Shown here piece after piece: positions 1 to 7,909 of a stretch of DNA of 64,000 nt. A program made the translations under genes and the position numbers. This DNA is from Methanohalophilus euhalobius (lineage in GTDB: Archaea > Halobacteriota > Methanosarcinia > Methanosarcinales > Methanosarcinaceae). The stretch covers positions 1 through 64,000 of the forward strand of contig NZ_OBDR01000003.1 of NCBI RefSeq assembly GCF_900215215.1, read 5' to 3'. How positions within the stretch are numbered: the stretch's first letter is position 1; each line of letters opens with the position of its first letter. Below the pieces are notes generated by a model. It was not told the origin of the DNA, made no database searches, and saw only the letters and a program-made list of their open reading frames with translations.

Positions 1-302
1 CTTGCTTTTTTATCTCCATTTTTGTGAATTCCAAAAAACAATTTATAATTGGCATCTAATTTACGCAAAACCATCTGACATGTTTTAGAATAAAGAATAT
101 TTATATCAGGATTTCCTTCTTTAATTTGTGGTAAATCATTCTGCTGTTTTGTATATGAAATGGATTTTTTATCATTTTTCCATGTGTCTTTTCTTTCAGA
201 TAATGCAATATTATAAAGATATGTACATGCATTGGATAACTCCCAAAGCATATCTTTTTGTAATTCAGTTGGATGAACTTTGTATTTCTTTGTTAATTGC
301 AT
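1..302 (-). CDS. tnpB: IS200/IS605-family TnpB, N-terminal part (runs off window)
   Basis: The first 100 or so residues of an OrfB/TnpB RNA-guided nuclease, read leftward off the window edge. It opens MQLTKKYKVHPTELQKD and contains the N-terminal TnpB pattern of a Leu/Trp-rich helix followed by YLYNIALSERK and, further on, CQMVLRKLDANYKLFF. The ATG at 302 overlaps the TAA of tnpA by one base (TAATG), the usual tight tnpA-tnpB coupling. The catalytic RuvC part lies outside the window, so integrity cannot be judged. Known role of the family: a transposon-encoded guided nuclease that helps retain the element. Identification rests on my reading of the N-terminus and the neighbouring tnpA. Confidence 0.8.
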   Translation of the reverse strand, partial: MQLTKKYKVHPTELQKDMLWELSNACTYLYNIALSERKDTWKNDKKSISYTKQQNDLPQIKEGNPDINILYSKTCQMVLRKLDANYKLFFGIHKNGDKKA

Positions 303-705
303 TATTTCCCCTGATTATCAACATATCTTTTCAAAACATCCAGCGTAACCTGTCCTGTCGTAGCCAAGAAATATGATCTTGACCAGAATGCATCTTTCCC
401 CAACTTCTCTTTTACTTCTGGAAATTTCCTTCTAATCTCTCTTGATGAAATTGTTTTGATCGCATTGATATATTTGGGTATGTCCAATGTTTGTTTTGAT
501 TTGAATATCATATGAAAATGGTCTTTATCGCACTCAATGTTAAGAACATCTACTTCAAAGTTTGCACTTATATTGTATATAGTTTTTTCAAACAATCAAC
601 TACGAGAGGATTCACCAAAGCATCTCTTCTATATTTTACACATTGCACAAAATGATATCGCAGTGAATATACAGAATGGCTACCTGTATCCAGTTTGTTG
701 TTCAT
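302..705 (-). pseudogene. tnpA: IS200/IS605-family TnpA (Y1 transposase), frameshifted
   Basis: Y1 HUH transposase, about 134 aa if repaired. The N-terminal part starts at the ATG at 705 (MNNKLDTGSHSVYSLRYHF) and runs to DCLKK. Reading then has to move to the frame that begins at 595, which carries the HUH-like DKDHFHMIF, the helix ISSREIRRKFPEV and the catalytic-Tyr region WSRSYFLATTGQVT. The break sits in a run of six A (minus strand) near 585; seven A would restore one frame. Either a one-base deletion killed the gene, the run is a slippery site, or it is a sequencing error. It is followed by tnpB with a one-base overlap. Confidence 0.85.
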
Positions 706-772
706 AGTTACATATATAAGCTTATAACTACAAATAACTTATACAATTATATTATTATAGCACGGCTTTCAT

Positions 773-793
773 CCCCTACCATACGGAAGGGGA
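773..793. repeat. End hairpin of the IS200/IS605-like element
   Basis: Short imperfect palindrome CCCCT..AGGGG with the inner sequence ACCATACGGA, about 70 bp upstream of tnpA. The same hairpin, with small changes, lies at 54094-54113 upstream of the solo tnpB and at 52873-52892 downstream of it. Subterminal hairpins recognised by TnpA are the hallmark of this IS family, so this marks the left end of the element. The exact tip cannot be fixed from one copy; the end probably lies between about 794 and 850. Confidence 0.65.
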
Positions 794-854
794 CTTCCCG
801 CCTGTTGAGTCAAATTTTCGCAAAACATGACAGGGGATGAAGCCAGAAGTGACT

Positions 855-1196
855 TCATCTATAAATCTTTTCATAGGCAAGTTTTCCTGAAAAAGGCAAC
901 CTGAACTTTGCACCCCTCCATGCCATAATTACAAGAATAAGGGTCAGGAAGAGGGAAAAGAATCCTGCAAATTCAGCAAGTATCCAGCCTACATAGGGAA
1001 TCCAGCCAATAAGGTAGATACCTATAGAAAGAGGTAAAAAGGTCAGTATAGACTGCAATGCATGGAATTGTACAAACCTGTTCTCCCTTTCTATGAGAAG
1101 GAAGATAAGACCTGTGATCCAGAAACCCACATAGCAAAGCACGGCTTCAACATTTTCATCCAATCCGGTAACTGTTGAATAACCAAGACGACTCAT
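855..1196 (-). CDS. Small membrane protein at the end of the Rnf operon (DUF4870-like)
   Basis: A 113-aa protein with three hydrophobic segments (about residues 20-40, 50-70, 76-95) separated by a short charged loop ERENRFVQFHALQS, the pattern of DUF4870/Tic20-like small membrane proteins. Start taken at the ATG at 1196, right after a GAGGTGAT ribosome binding site that overlaps the end of rnfB; a TTG at 1199 is the alternative. In Methanosarcina acetivorans the Rnf operon likewise ends in a small membrane gene of unknown role. Function is unknown; co-transcription with Rnf is inferred from spacing (4 nt). Confidence 0.8.
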   Translation of the reverse strand: MSRLGYSTVTGLDENVEAVLCYVGFWITGLIFLLIERENRFVQFHALQSILTFLPLSIGIYLIGWIPYVGWILAEFAGFFSLFLTLILVIMAWRGAKFRLPFSGKLAYEKIYR

Positions 1197-1200
1197 CAAA

Positions 1201-1998
1201 TCACCTCATTTCAATACAGCCCTGTGGGCATTTTTCCACGCACTTACCACAGGATATACATTTTTCCTGATCGATCTCTGCAAGGAATTTGGTTACATGT
1301 ACTGCATCCACAGGACATGCCTTCTCACAAAGTTTGCAACCAATGCAACCGTTTTCACATACCGCTTTTACAGTCTTTCCTTTGTCATGGGACATGCAAA
1401 CTACATGTACCTTTTCTGATTCCTTTGCAAATACAAGGATATCGTTGGGACAGGATTCAATACAAAGACCACAGCTTGTACACAAATTCTTGTTAATTTT
1501 GGGCAAACGTTCATCACCAATATAGATAGCATCGAATGGACAAGCCCGTACACAGGTTCCACGGCCCATACATCCGTAGTTGCAACCTTTTTCACCTTCA
1601 GAAAGCATCATTACGGCTTTACAATCTTCAATACCTTCATAATTGAATCGGTCCACACAGTGCACACCGCCATTGCATCTAACATAAGGGTATTCAGCTT
1701 CACCTTCAGAAACTTCCTGACCCAGAATACCTCCTATTTCCTTTGCCACATCAAAACCACCAACCGGGCATCCGGTAAGTGGGGCATTGTCTTCCACCAC
1801 ATGTTCAGCAAAGTCAGCACATCCGGCATAACCACATGCACCACAATTTACGCCTGGCAAAATTTCAGTTACTTCTTCTACAAGAGGGTTTACATCCACT
1901 TTGAATTTCTTGGAAGCAACAATCAACATAACACCGATTGCAAGGGCAAGGCCTCCAAGAGTGGCCATGGACTGGATAAGCAGGGTTGGCATGCTCAT
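1201..1998 (-). CDS. rnfB: Rnf complex subunit B, polyferredoxin
   Basis: 265 aa. One N-terminal membrane anchor (residues 1-28), then a Cys motif CGACGYAGC typical of the RnfB [4Fe-4S] module, followed by a C-terminal polyferredoxin part with several CxxCxxCxxxCP-type motifs (for example CTSCGLCIESCP, CIGCKLCEKACP, CISCGKCVEKCP). RnfB receives electrons from reduced ferredoxin at the cytoplasmic face and passes them into the Rnf membrane complex. The ATG at 1998 is preceded by GGTGAT at good spacing and overlaps the end of rnfA by four bases. It is the penultimate gene of the mmcA-rnf operon. Confidence 0.95.
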   Translation of the reverse strand: MSMPTLLIQSMATLGGLALAIGVMLIVASKKFKVDVNPLVEEVTEILPGVNCGACGYAGCADFAEHVVEDNAPLTGCPVGGFDVAKEIGGILGQEVSEGEAEYPYVRCNGGVHCVDRFNYEGIEDCKAVMMLSEGEKGCNYGCMGRGTCVRACPFDAIYIGDERLPKINKNLCTSCGLCIESCPNDILVFAKESEKVHVVCMSHDKGKTVKAVCENGCIGCKLCEKACPVDAVHVTKFLAEIDQEKCISCGKCVEKCPQGCIEMR

Positions 1999-2582
1999 AA
2001 GGGTATCACCTTGAAGTAATTAACAAAAGCCATTGAAAGCATTGCAGCAATCAGGAATGCCTGGGGAAGGCCCCTCATTGCAGAAGGAACTGGCAGGATG
2101 GTGGTTTTTTCCCTGATACTTGACATCATCACCATAACGATTGTATAACCCATGCCTGCCGATATACCAAATACAAGACTCTGCAGGAATGAATATTCAT
2201 TCATAACGTTCAGCAAAACCACACCTAGCACGGCACAGTTAGTGGTAATAAGGGGAAGGTAGATACCAAGCGACCTGTAAAGGGAAGGAATATTTTTCCG
2301 CACTACGAATTCTACAAGCTGCACAAGAGCAGCAATTACCACAATGAAACTGATAAGTCTCAAAAACTGAAGATCCAGTGGAATGAGGACGAAGGTATAA
2401 ATTACATATGAAACAATCGAAGCCATTGTCATTACAAAAATAACAGCGCCGGACATACCTGCTGCACTCTTGGTATCTTTGGTTACACCAAGGAATGAAC
2501 ACAGTCCAAGAAACTGTATTATAAGGAAGTTCTTTATGAAAAGACCTTCCATGAAAATGGCAAATAAAGCTTTTTCTACCAT
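1995..2582 (-). CDS. rnfA: Rnf complex subunit A
   Basis: 195 aa, six predicted membrane helices, with the motif NCAVLG near the middle and KNFLIIQFLGLC near the N-terminus, both typical of the RnfA/NqrE family. RnfA and RnfE are homologous and form the membrane core that holds an intramembrane Fe-S centre through conserved Cys (here in FLGLCSFLG and TNCAVLG). The ATG at 2582 lies two bases after the rnfE stop, with GGTGAA upstream. A longer reading frame back to 2612 overlaps rnfE and is not preferred. Confidence 0.95.
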   Translation of the reverse strand: MVEKALFAIFMEGLFIKNFLIIQFLGLCSFLGVTKDTKSAAGMSGAVIFVMTMASIVSYVIYTFVLIPLDLQFLRLISFIVVIAALVQLVEFVVRKNIPSLYRSLGIYLPLITTNCAVLGVVLLNVMNEYSFLQSLVFGISAGMGYTIVMVMMSSIREKTTILPVPSAMRGLPQAFLIAAMLSMAFVNYFKVIPL

Positions 2583-2583
2583 T

Positions 2584-3201
2584 TTATTCACCTCTTGCAA
2601 GTTTTTTTGCACGCCTGTGATTGATAATAGCCATAAGGATACCTATTGTAAGGAAAGCTCCCGGAGGCAATATCATATAAGAAGCTGGAGACATCATTGG
2701 AATGCTCACTATCATCTGGCCAAACACTACAATCTGACCTGTACCCAGAAGTTCACGGATACCACCTATTGTAACCAGAGCCAGCAGGAATCCTGCAGAA
2801 ATTCCCAATGCATCTATCAGGGAATAAAACATGTTATTCTTATTAGCATAAGCCTCTGCACGTCCAATAATTATACAATTTACTACAATCAAGGGAATAA
2901 AAACACCCAGTGCTGCGTATAAAGGAGGTGTATAGGCCTCCATAACCATATCCACGATGGACACAAATGTAGCAATAATGAGGATAAATATTGGAAGTCT
3001 TACAGTGGATGGAATATAATTTCTCAAAGCAGAAACCATTAGGTTTGCTCCAACCAATACAAAAGCTGTACCAGCAGACATTCCTATCGCATTATCAACC
3101 GATGTAGTTACCGCCAGAGCAGGACATAAACCCAGTACAAGGGCAAATATGGGATTGTCTTTTGTAATTCCACGAATGAATTCGTTGAATGCTTTACTCA
3201 T
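2584..3201 (-). CDS. rnfE: Rnf complex subunit E
   Basis: 205 aa integral membrane protein with about six helices. It carries GLCPALAVTTS at residues 25-35 and VNCIIIGRAEAYA near 110, both diagnostic of the RnfE/NqrD family, with the two conserved Cys expected to bind the shared Fe-S centre with RnfA. It ends in a basic tail (NHRRAKKLARGE). It lies between rnfG (13 nt upstream) and rnfA (1 nt gap), inside the operon. Confidence 0.95.
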   Translation of the reverse strand: MSKAFNEFIRGITKDNPIFALVLGLCPALAVTTSVDNAIGMSAGTAFVLVGANLMVSALRNYIPSTVRLPIFILIIATFVSIVDMVMEAYTPPLYAALGVFIPLIVVNCIIIGRAEAYANKNNMFYSLIDALGISAGFLLALVTIGGIRELLGTGQIVVFGQMIVSIPMMSPASYMILPPGAFLTIGILMAIINHRRAKKLARGE

Positions 3202-3214
3202 AAAATCACCTGTT

Positions 3215-3784
3215 TTACGTTTCTTGCTCCTCTATTTCATCGATCTTTGCGTTTAATCCGTCCACTACAGCCTGGGAGGATATCGTAGCACCGGTTATGG
3301 CGTCAATTGAACCGCCGGCACTAGAGATCTGAAGGTCACCTATGGGGAGTTGACGGAACTGGCCCTTAAAATCCTCTTCCGTAATTTTAGAACCAAGACC
3401 CGGGGTTTCAGAATGCTTCATTACTTCCATTCCTGTAACTTTATTGAAAGAAGCATCTACCCCACCGGCCAATTGAATCACATCCTGAGCACCGGATTGA
3501 GTCGTGAAGAAAGCATAACCTACCACATTACCCGATGAATCCAGTGCTTTGTAATAAAGAATCTTGCGATCTCCGTCTTCATTTACCTCATTACCATACA
3601 CTGGCTCAAAATCAGAAGCAGAAGGGACTACCTGGGACAGGGCTTCTTTTTTGGCTTCTTTTTCATTTTTCTCAAGCTGCTCCTGCGTAGGTACATAAGT
3701 CAGGCCTAGCAGTAGAGCTGCAACCAAACTAACAAGAACCAGCTTTCCTATGATTACTGCAATGTCTTTACGGGACTCAGTCAT
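3215..3784 (-). CDS. rnfG: Rnf complex subunit G, FMN-bearing
   Basis: 189 aa. One N-terminal membrane helix (about 10-30), then an extracytoplasmic FMN-binding domain. The covalent FMN attachment motif is visible as TGATISS near residue 165; the Thr accepts FMN as a phosphoester in RnfG/NqrC proteins. That modification needs an ApbE flavin transferase, and apbE sits divergently at the head of this operon. The ATG at 3784 is preceded by a GGGGGTGA site and overlaps rnfD. Confidence 0.95.
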   Translation of the reverse strand: MTESRKDIAVIIGKLVLVSLVAALLLGLTYVPTQEQLEKNEKEAKKEALSQVVPSASDFEPVYGNEVNEDGDRKILYYKALDSSGNVVGYAFFTTQSGAQDVIQLAGGVDASFNKVTGMEVMKHSETPGLGSKITEEDFKGQFRQLPIGDLQISSAGGSIDAITGATISSQAVVDGLNAKIDEIEEQET

Positions 3785-4700
3785 CAATTTTCACCCCCAG
3801 TTTTTCAAGGGGTATTTTATTCATCATTAAGCGGTATTTACGCTGAAGAAAGGATTCTTCCCCGAATGAGCGAGGCAAAGTGTTATTATCAATAAATGAT
3901 GCTACACAGTTTGCCAGGAATATACCATAGAAAACCGCAAATACATAGTTTGCAAAGTGACCATATATCACAGTCAACAGACCACAGAGAATACCATAAA
4001 TTATTCTTCCGTTCTTTGTCACGGGAGATGAAGGAGAATCAGTTGCAAGGAATAACACACCAAATATAAATGCACCAGTTACCACATGACCGATCTTATC
4101 CCCAATCAACAGGGCAAGCACAAGGGTTGTCAACGCATAAAAAAGCGGGATCTTCCATTCTACATATCTTTTAAAAATCAAATATAATCCGCCAACTAAA
4201 GCAATCGGGGATACACCGACAAGCATACCTGCTCCATTTTCCAGAAACAGATCGGATATGCCACCCAATTCGGGGAAAGATACAGGATACATAGCAGACC
4301 AGTAAGCCAGTTGCAGGAAAACCCAGGCAGCAAGCACAGGATTGAAAATGTATGAACCTATATCGCCAAAGGCGTGTTTTCCGATAGCCACTGCAAAAAA
4401 GGCGCCTACTATCGGAATCCATATAGGAGCTTCACCTGGCACCAGCAGGGCAACCATTAGCCCGATCAATGGGGCATGGCCATTAGCTACTGTAACTTCC
4501 TTTTTGAAGGCTTTCTGTATTACCACTTCCGTAACTACCGCCATACCAATTCCTGCAAGAATAAGGGCAAGGGCATATAGTCCGAAAAAGTAAACTGATA
4601 CAAGACTTACCGGCAGAAGGGTCAAAAATTTAATCCAGGTTATTTTTCTGAATGTAGTGTCTTGCTTGATATGAGGGGGAGCTGATATTGTAAGAGTCAT
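3777..4700 (-). CDS. rnfD: Rnf complex subunit D
   Basis: 307 aa polytopic membrane protein with about nine helices. GHAPLIGLMVALLVPG, FNPVLAAWVFLQLAYW and FLATDSPSSPVTKNGR are RnfD/NqrB family signatures; the last holds the region where FMN is covalently bound through Thr in relatives. The ATG at 4700 directly follows the rnfC stop; a longer frame to 4721 would overlap rnfC. The protein forms part of the ion-translocating core; in methanosarcinas the coupling ion is Na+. Confidence 0.94.
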   Translation of the reverse strand: MTLTISAPPHIKQDTTFRKITWIKFLTLLPVSLVSVYFFGLYALALILAGIGMAVVTEVVIQKAFKKEVTVANGHAPLIGLMVALLVPGEAPIWIPIVGAFFAVAIGKHAFGDIGSYIFNPVLAAWVFLQLAYWSAMYPVSFPELGGISDLFLENGAGMLVGVSPIALVGGLYLIFKRYVEWKIPLFYALTTLVLALLIGDKIGHVVTGAFIFGVLFLATDSPSSPVTKNGRIIYGILCGLLTVIYGHFANYVFAVFYGIFLANCVASFIDNNTLPRSFGEESFLQRKYRLMMNKIPLEKLGVKIDD

Positions 4701-4701
4701 G

Positions 4702-6057
4702 TTATTCACTTCCGCATGCACATCCTAATTTAAGATTCGATGATTCCTTTTCAAACATATCTTCATATGCTTTTGCAATCGCTTCCTTGGAATATTGCAG
4801 CAACTGCATTATGTGTATTTTGCTGGGACAGACCGAGGAACATCTACCACATTCTATACAATTTTCCACATGCATCTGCTTGCATTCATCAAAACGACCC
4901 TGATTTGCAAGAGCTGCTATCCTGTTTGGGATCAGGTCGACGGGGCATACATCGACACAACGGGCACAATGGATACATTCCTTTGAAATATCCTTTAGTA
5001 CTTCATCTTTACCCTGAACTATAATAGAGGTAGTCATTTTGGTAACCGGGACCTCTTCCTCATACTGTGCCACTCCTGTGATTACGCCATTTGAAATCAG
5101 TTTCGCAGGTTCACCACTATAACCACCACAGGCTTCGATGACATCTCTGAAAGTAGTACCTATTTTTACCAGTAGATGTTGAGGATTATTCACCTGACCG
5201 GATACAGTAACCACCGTTTCTATATATGGCATTCCGGTATTGACCAGGTCATGAATGGCTTTTGTGGATTTCACTCCACATATAGCAACCCCTGCGCTGG
5301 CCGGTGTGCAACGGAAAGGTACTTTCCTGCCTGTCACATTATAAGTGAAATATTCAAAAATATTTTTGCCGTATATCTTGTCCTGTGAAACTACGATAAT
5401 ATCAGTATTCTGGTCATTGAAATAATAATCAACCCTTCTTTTACCGATAAGAGGGGACACCATTATAGTTTTACCTTCATAATCCAGCCCATCAAAGGCA
5501 TCGATTGAATCCTTATCATCATTTCTCAAAACAATGACCCCCCGGCTGGCACCGGCAGCTTTCATCAACAATCGGAGCGAATCAAGCATCTGTGATGCGT
5601 ATTCCAGAGGAGTTTCATAATTATGACCAACCCATTCCGATGCGGTGGCATTGATCAAGACTGTATCTATATCACAATCCGGAGGATTCAATACCAGGTG
5701 AGTGGGAGTACCGTAATTTTCCACGATACCTGCCTCTTTGATAGCCGAGATTAATTGTTCCTTACCGGAATCTTTGAAGGGAGTGAAATCTTCACATTCT
5801 GTTTCTTCTATGGGCTGTATAACTACGCTGTTTATCCTGTTGCCGGATGGATGTGAACTTTCCTCAACTGAAACCACTTCCCCGCAGACGCTGGAATGGA
5901 TTGCAGCACATTTATCAGAAGGACACTCACCGATCTTCTGGCCAACCTTAACAACTTCCCCTTTACTTACAAGAGGTTCACAAATGTCTCCTTTGTGCTG
6001 CTTGAGAGGAATAATCATTTTTTCAGGGATTGTTTCCATTACATTAATTTCTGCCAT
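4702..6057 (-). CDS. rnfC: Rnf complex subunit C
   Basis: 451 aa soluble subunit. N-terminal barrel-sandwich/biotinyl-like region (IPLKQHKGDICEPLV, VKVGQKIGECP), a middle Rossmann-like domain, then two [4Fe-4S] motifs in the C-terminal quarter: CIHCARCVDVCPVDL and CIECGRCSSVCPSKI. In bacteria RnfC handles NADH; methanogen Rnf instead exchanges electrons with ferredoxin and the cytochrome MmcA, so the exact donor or acceptor at RnfC here is an inference. It lies 14 nt downstream of mmcA. Confidence 0.95.
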   Translation of the reverse strand: MAEINVMETIPEKMIIPLKQHKGDICEPLVSKGEVVKVGQKIGECPSDKCAAIHSSVCGEVVSVEESSHPSGNRINSVVIQPIEETECEDFTPFKDSGKEQLISAIKEAGIVENYGTPTHLVLNPPDCDIDTVLINATASEWVGHNYETPLEYASQMLDSLRLLMKAAGASRGVIVLRNDDKDSIDAFDGLDYEGKTIMVSPLIGKRRVDYYFNDQNTDIIVVSQDKIYGKNIFEYFTYNVTGRKVPFRCTPASAGVAICGVKSTKAIHDLVNTGMPYIETVVTVSGQVNNPQHLLVKIGTTFRDVIEACGGYSGEPAKLISNGVITGVAQYEEEVPVTKMTTSIIVQGKDEVLKDISKECIHCARCVDVCPVDLIPNRIAALANQGRFDECKQMHVENCIECGRCSSVCPSKIHIMQLLQYSKEAIAKAYEDMFEKESSNLKLGCACGSE

Positions 6058-6071
6058 TTGGTACCAGCTCC

Positions 6072-7655
6072 TTAGAATGCAGGCTCCCTTTCTACCTCAG
6101 GTGGCTTTGCCCCGGGTATTGTAATATCTATGGTCTTTGCAGAGAAATTGGTAGGAGGATCTGTTTCTGCGGGATCACTGTCATATCCAAGAGCCGCCCA
6201 GTCAATTACAGGCTGCACTTCATGACAGGTCAGGCAATCCGGCCTTTCCTCAAAGTGGACTTGCTGAAGGGTTTCCGAAGCAGAGACCCCATGACAGTCG
6301 TCACACATAAGGGGCTCTGCCATTCCGGTTTCAGACCCTGCAATGTTGTGTCCCAGCTTATAGTGAAGATCAACCTGCCTCAGGACAGCATTCGGATAAT
6401 CCGGTGTACCGTCACTGTCACCATCATAAGCCTGCATTTCTTCAGAAGTTACCGTCCCATCACCATTTGAATCAGCTGCCTTTACCTCAGGTGTCGGTAT
6501 CGGATCTCCTTTAGAAGCACTAGTATTAGGATTGTTAATGACCTCAGGATCCTGGCCTGCGTCCCACCAGCTGCCTGTCACTACATTGAAAGGAGCAAGT
6601 TTTACATCACTGTCATTCTTGCTGTCAGGTACCTTGACCTCACTTTCCTGCACACCATCGGACCAGGCAAGTTGTGGAGTAAAGTTTTCCATTCTGTAAG
6701 AATCCACACGTTCGCCCGAAGACCAGTTAAAAGACTTAAGGGGAGTTGTCCCGGGCAATTCACCCCCGGGCAGGGCCGGGATATGACACGACTGGCATTC
6801 CAGGAATTCCAGGTGTGCATCTGCAATTGGGCCGTGGGAGATTCCCTCATGACAATCTGCATCCTCACAGCTCTTCATGGTCACCGATTCACCATGCACC
6901 GACTCCTCTTGTCCACTGCTAATCTGATTATCTTCGGTTTCCGATTCAGGTATTTCACTACCGGCAATGATGTGCTCCTTTGCAGTGTGACATTCCACAC
7001 AATTGACTTCAGCGTGAACATCATATTCTTCATAATCCTCTGAAGCCCACATCACAGCAGTTGTCGGTACATCCTTTGCATGGCAACTGTCTATACAGGA
7101 GGTTTTGGCAGGAGCTGCGTTCACAGCATCATGGAAAGCTACAAGCATTGGCAGAGGTGTTACCACATCCAGAGTATAAGTGGCCACATGTATGGGATCC
7201 TGCTGGACCACAGGAATGGCGTCTTCCATAGCAGCATCGTTAGCAGCGGAGAAATTACCTGATTCAAAAGCCATTGCTCTCTTTTCAGCATCATATAAGC
7301 CATATTGTTCATGGCAGCTCATACAATCGATATCAACACCATATTCTTCCAGTTCACCCCCGCCCGGATGATAGCGACCATATTCTTTGACCCACTGTGT
7401 TTCTCCCTGTACATCAACATTATAATTGGTTAGGGGTTCCCACTGGGCGATGTCCCTCTGTACATGAGAGGATTCGGCAACTTCTTCATACACACCCATA
7501 TGACAGCCACCACAACTTGAGTTTGTCCATTCACCATCTGTCATATAGTGCTGTGCAAGAAGATCGTTTCCACTGTATCCCAAATACAGGTTTATCCCTG
7601 CTAATACAAGGATGATAAATGAAATCGCAACGAGACTTGCTTTTAAATTTGCCAT
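6072..7655 (-). CDS. mmcA: Membrane-anchored multihaem cytochrome c (MmcA)
   Basis: 527 aa. One N-terminal signal-anchor (residues 8-26), rest outside the membrane. Haem-attachment candidates: CxxCH at about 48, 111, 219, 287, 451 and 474; a CX3CH (CIDSCH) at 187; a CX4CH (CEDADCH) at 263. MmcA of Methanosarcina carries electrons between Rnf and methanophenazine or external acceptors. Odd feature: between the sixth and seventh motifs is an EF-hand-like loop DSNGDGTVTSEE (395-406) followed by a second Asp-rich DGDSDG stretch. Start taken at the ATG at 7655 because GTGATC lies just upstream; an alternative lies three codons earlier. First gene of the Rnf operon. Confidence 0.93.
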   Translation of the reverse strand: MANLKASLVAISFIILVLAGINLYLGYSGNDLLAQHYMTDGEWTNSSCGGCHMGVYEEVAESSHVQRDIAQWEPLTNYNVDVQGETQWVKEYGRYHPGGGELEEYGVDIDCMSCHEQYGLYDAEKRAMAFESGNFSAANDAAMEDAIPVVQQDPIHVATYTLDVVTPLPMLVAFHDAVNAAPAKTSCIDSCHAKDVPTTAVMWASEDYEEYDVHAEVNCVECHTAKEHIIAGSEIPESETEDNQISSGQEESVHGESVTMKSCEDADCHEGISHGPIADAHLEFLECQSCHIPALPGGELPGTTPLKSFNWSSGERVDSYRMENFTPQLAWSDGVQESEVKVPDSKNDSDVKLAPFNVVTGSWWDAGQDPEVINNPNTSASKGDPIPTPEVKAADSNGDGTVTSEEMQAYDGDSDGTPDYPNAVLRQVDLHYKLGHNIAGSETGMAEPLMCDDCHGVSASETLQQVHFEERPDCLTCHEVQPVIDWAALGYDSDPAETDPPTNFSAKTIDITIPGAKPPEVEREPAF

Positions 7656-7739
7656 AAAGATCACACATTATAATTTTGCAACTTCTTCAGATACTGGTCA
7701 TAATACCAATCGAGCCATTCAGGCAACAATATATTCCTT

Positions 7740-7749
7740 CTATATAACC
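7740..7749 (-). promoter_or_regulatory. Candidate TATA box for the mmcA-rnf operon
   Basis: On the minus strand this reads GGTTATATAG, a good archaeal TATA element, about 85-95 nt upstream of the mmcA ATG, which would leave a leader of roughly 60 nt. A second TATA-like stretch (CTATATACTC, 7781-7790) lies further up and could serve instead. Called from sequence pattern only. Confidence 0.4.
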
Positions 7750-7852
7750 TGCTTTCATATTAGGCATCCGCCATTGTGGCGAGTATATAGCCATAAAGCA
7801 GGAATGATGACATAATCATGATTCGTTATTATTAAGGCAGAACTGACCAATT

Positions 7853-7866
7853 GAATATATTTATAG
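7853..7866 (+). promoter_or_regulatory. Candidate TATA box for apbE
   Basis: GAATATATTTATAG, about 45-57 nt before the apbE ATG, predicting a transcript start near 7885-7890 and a short leader. The gene is divergent from mmcA, and the shared 250-bp region could allow coordinated control of Rnf and its maturation factor. Pattern-based call. Confidence 0.45.
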
Positions 7867-7909
7867 ATTTCGAATTAAGCTTAAGATAAAACACCTCATT
7901 TCCCTTCGC

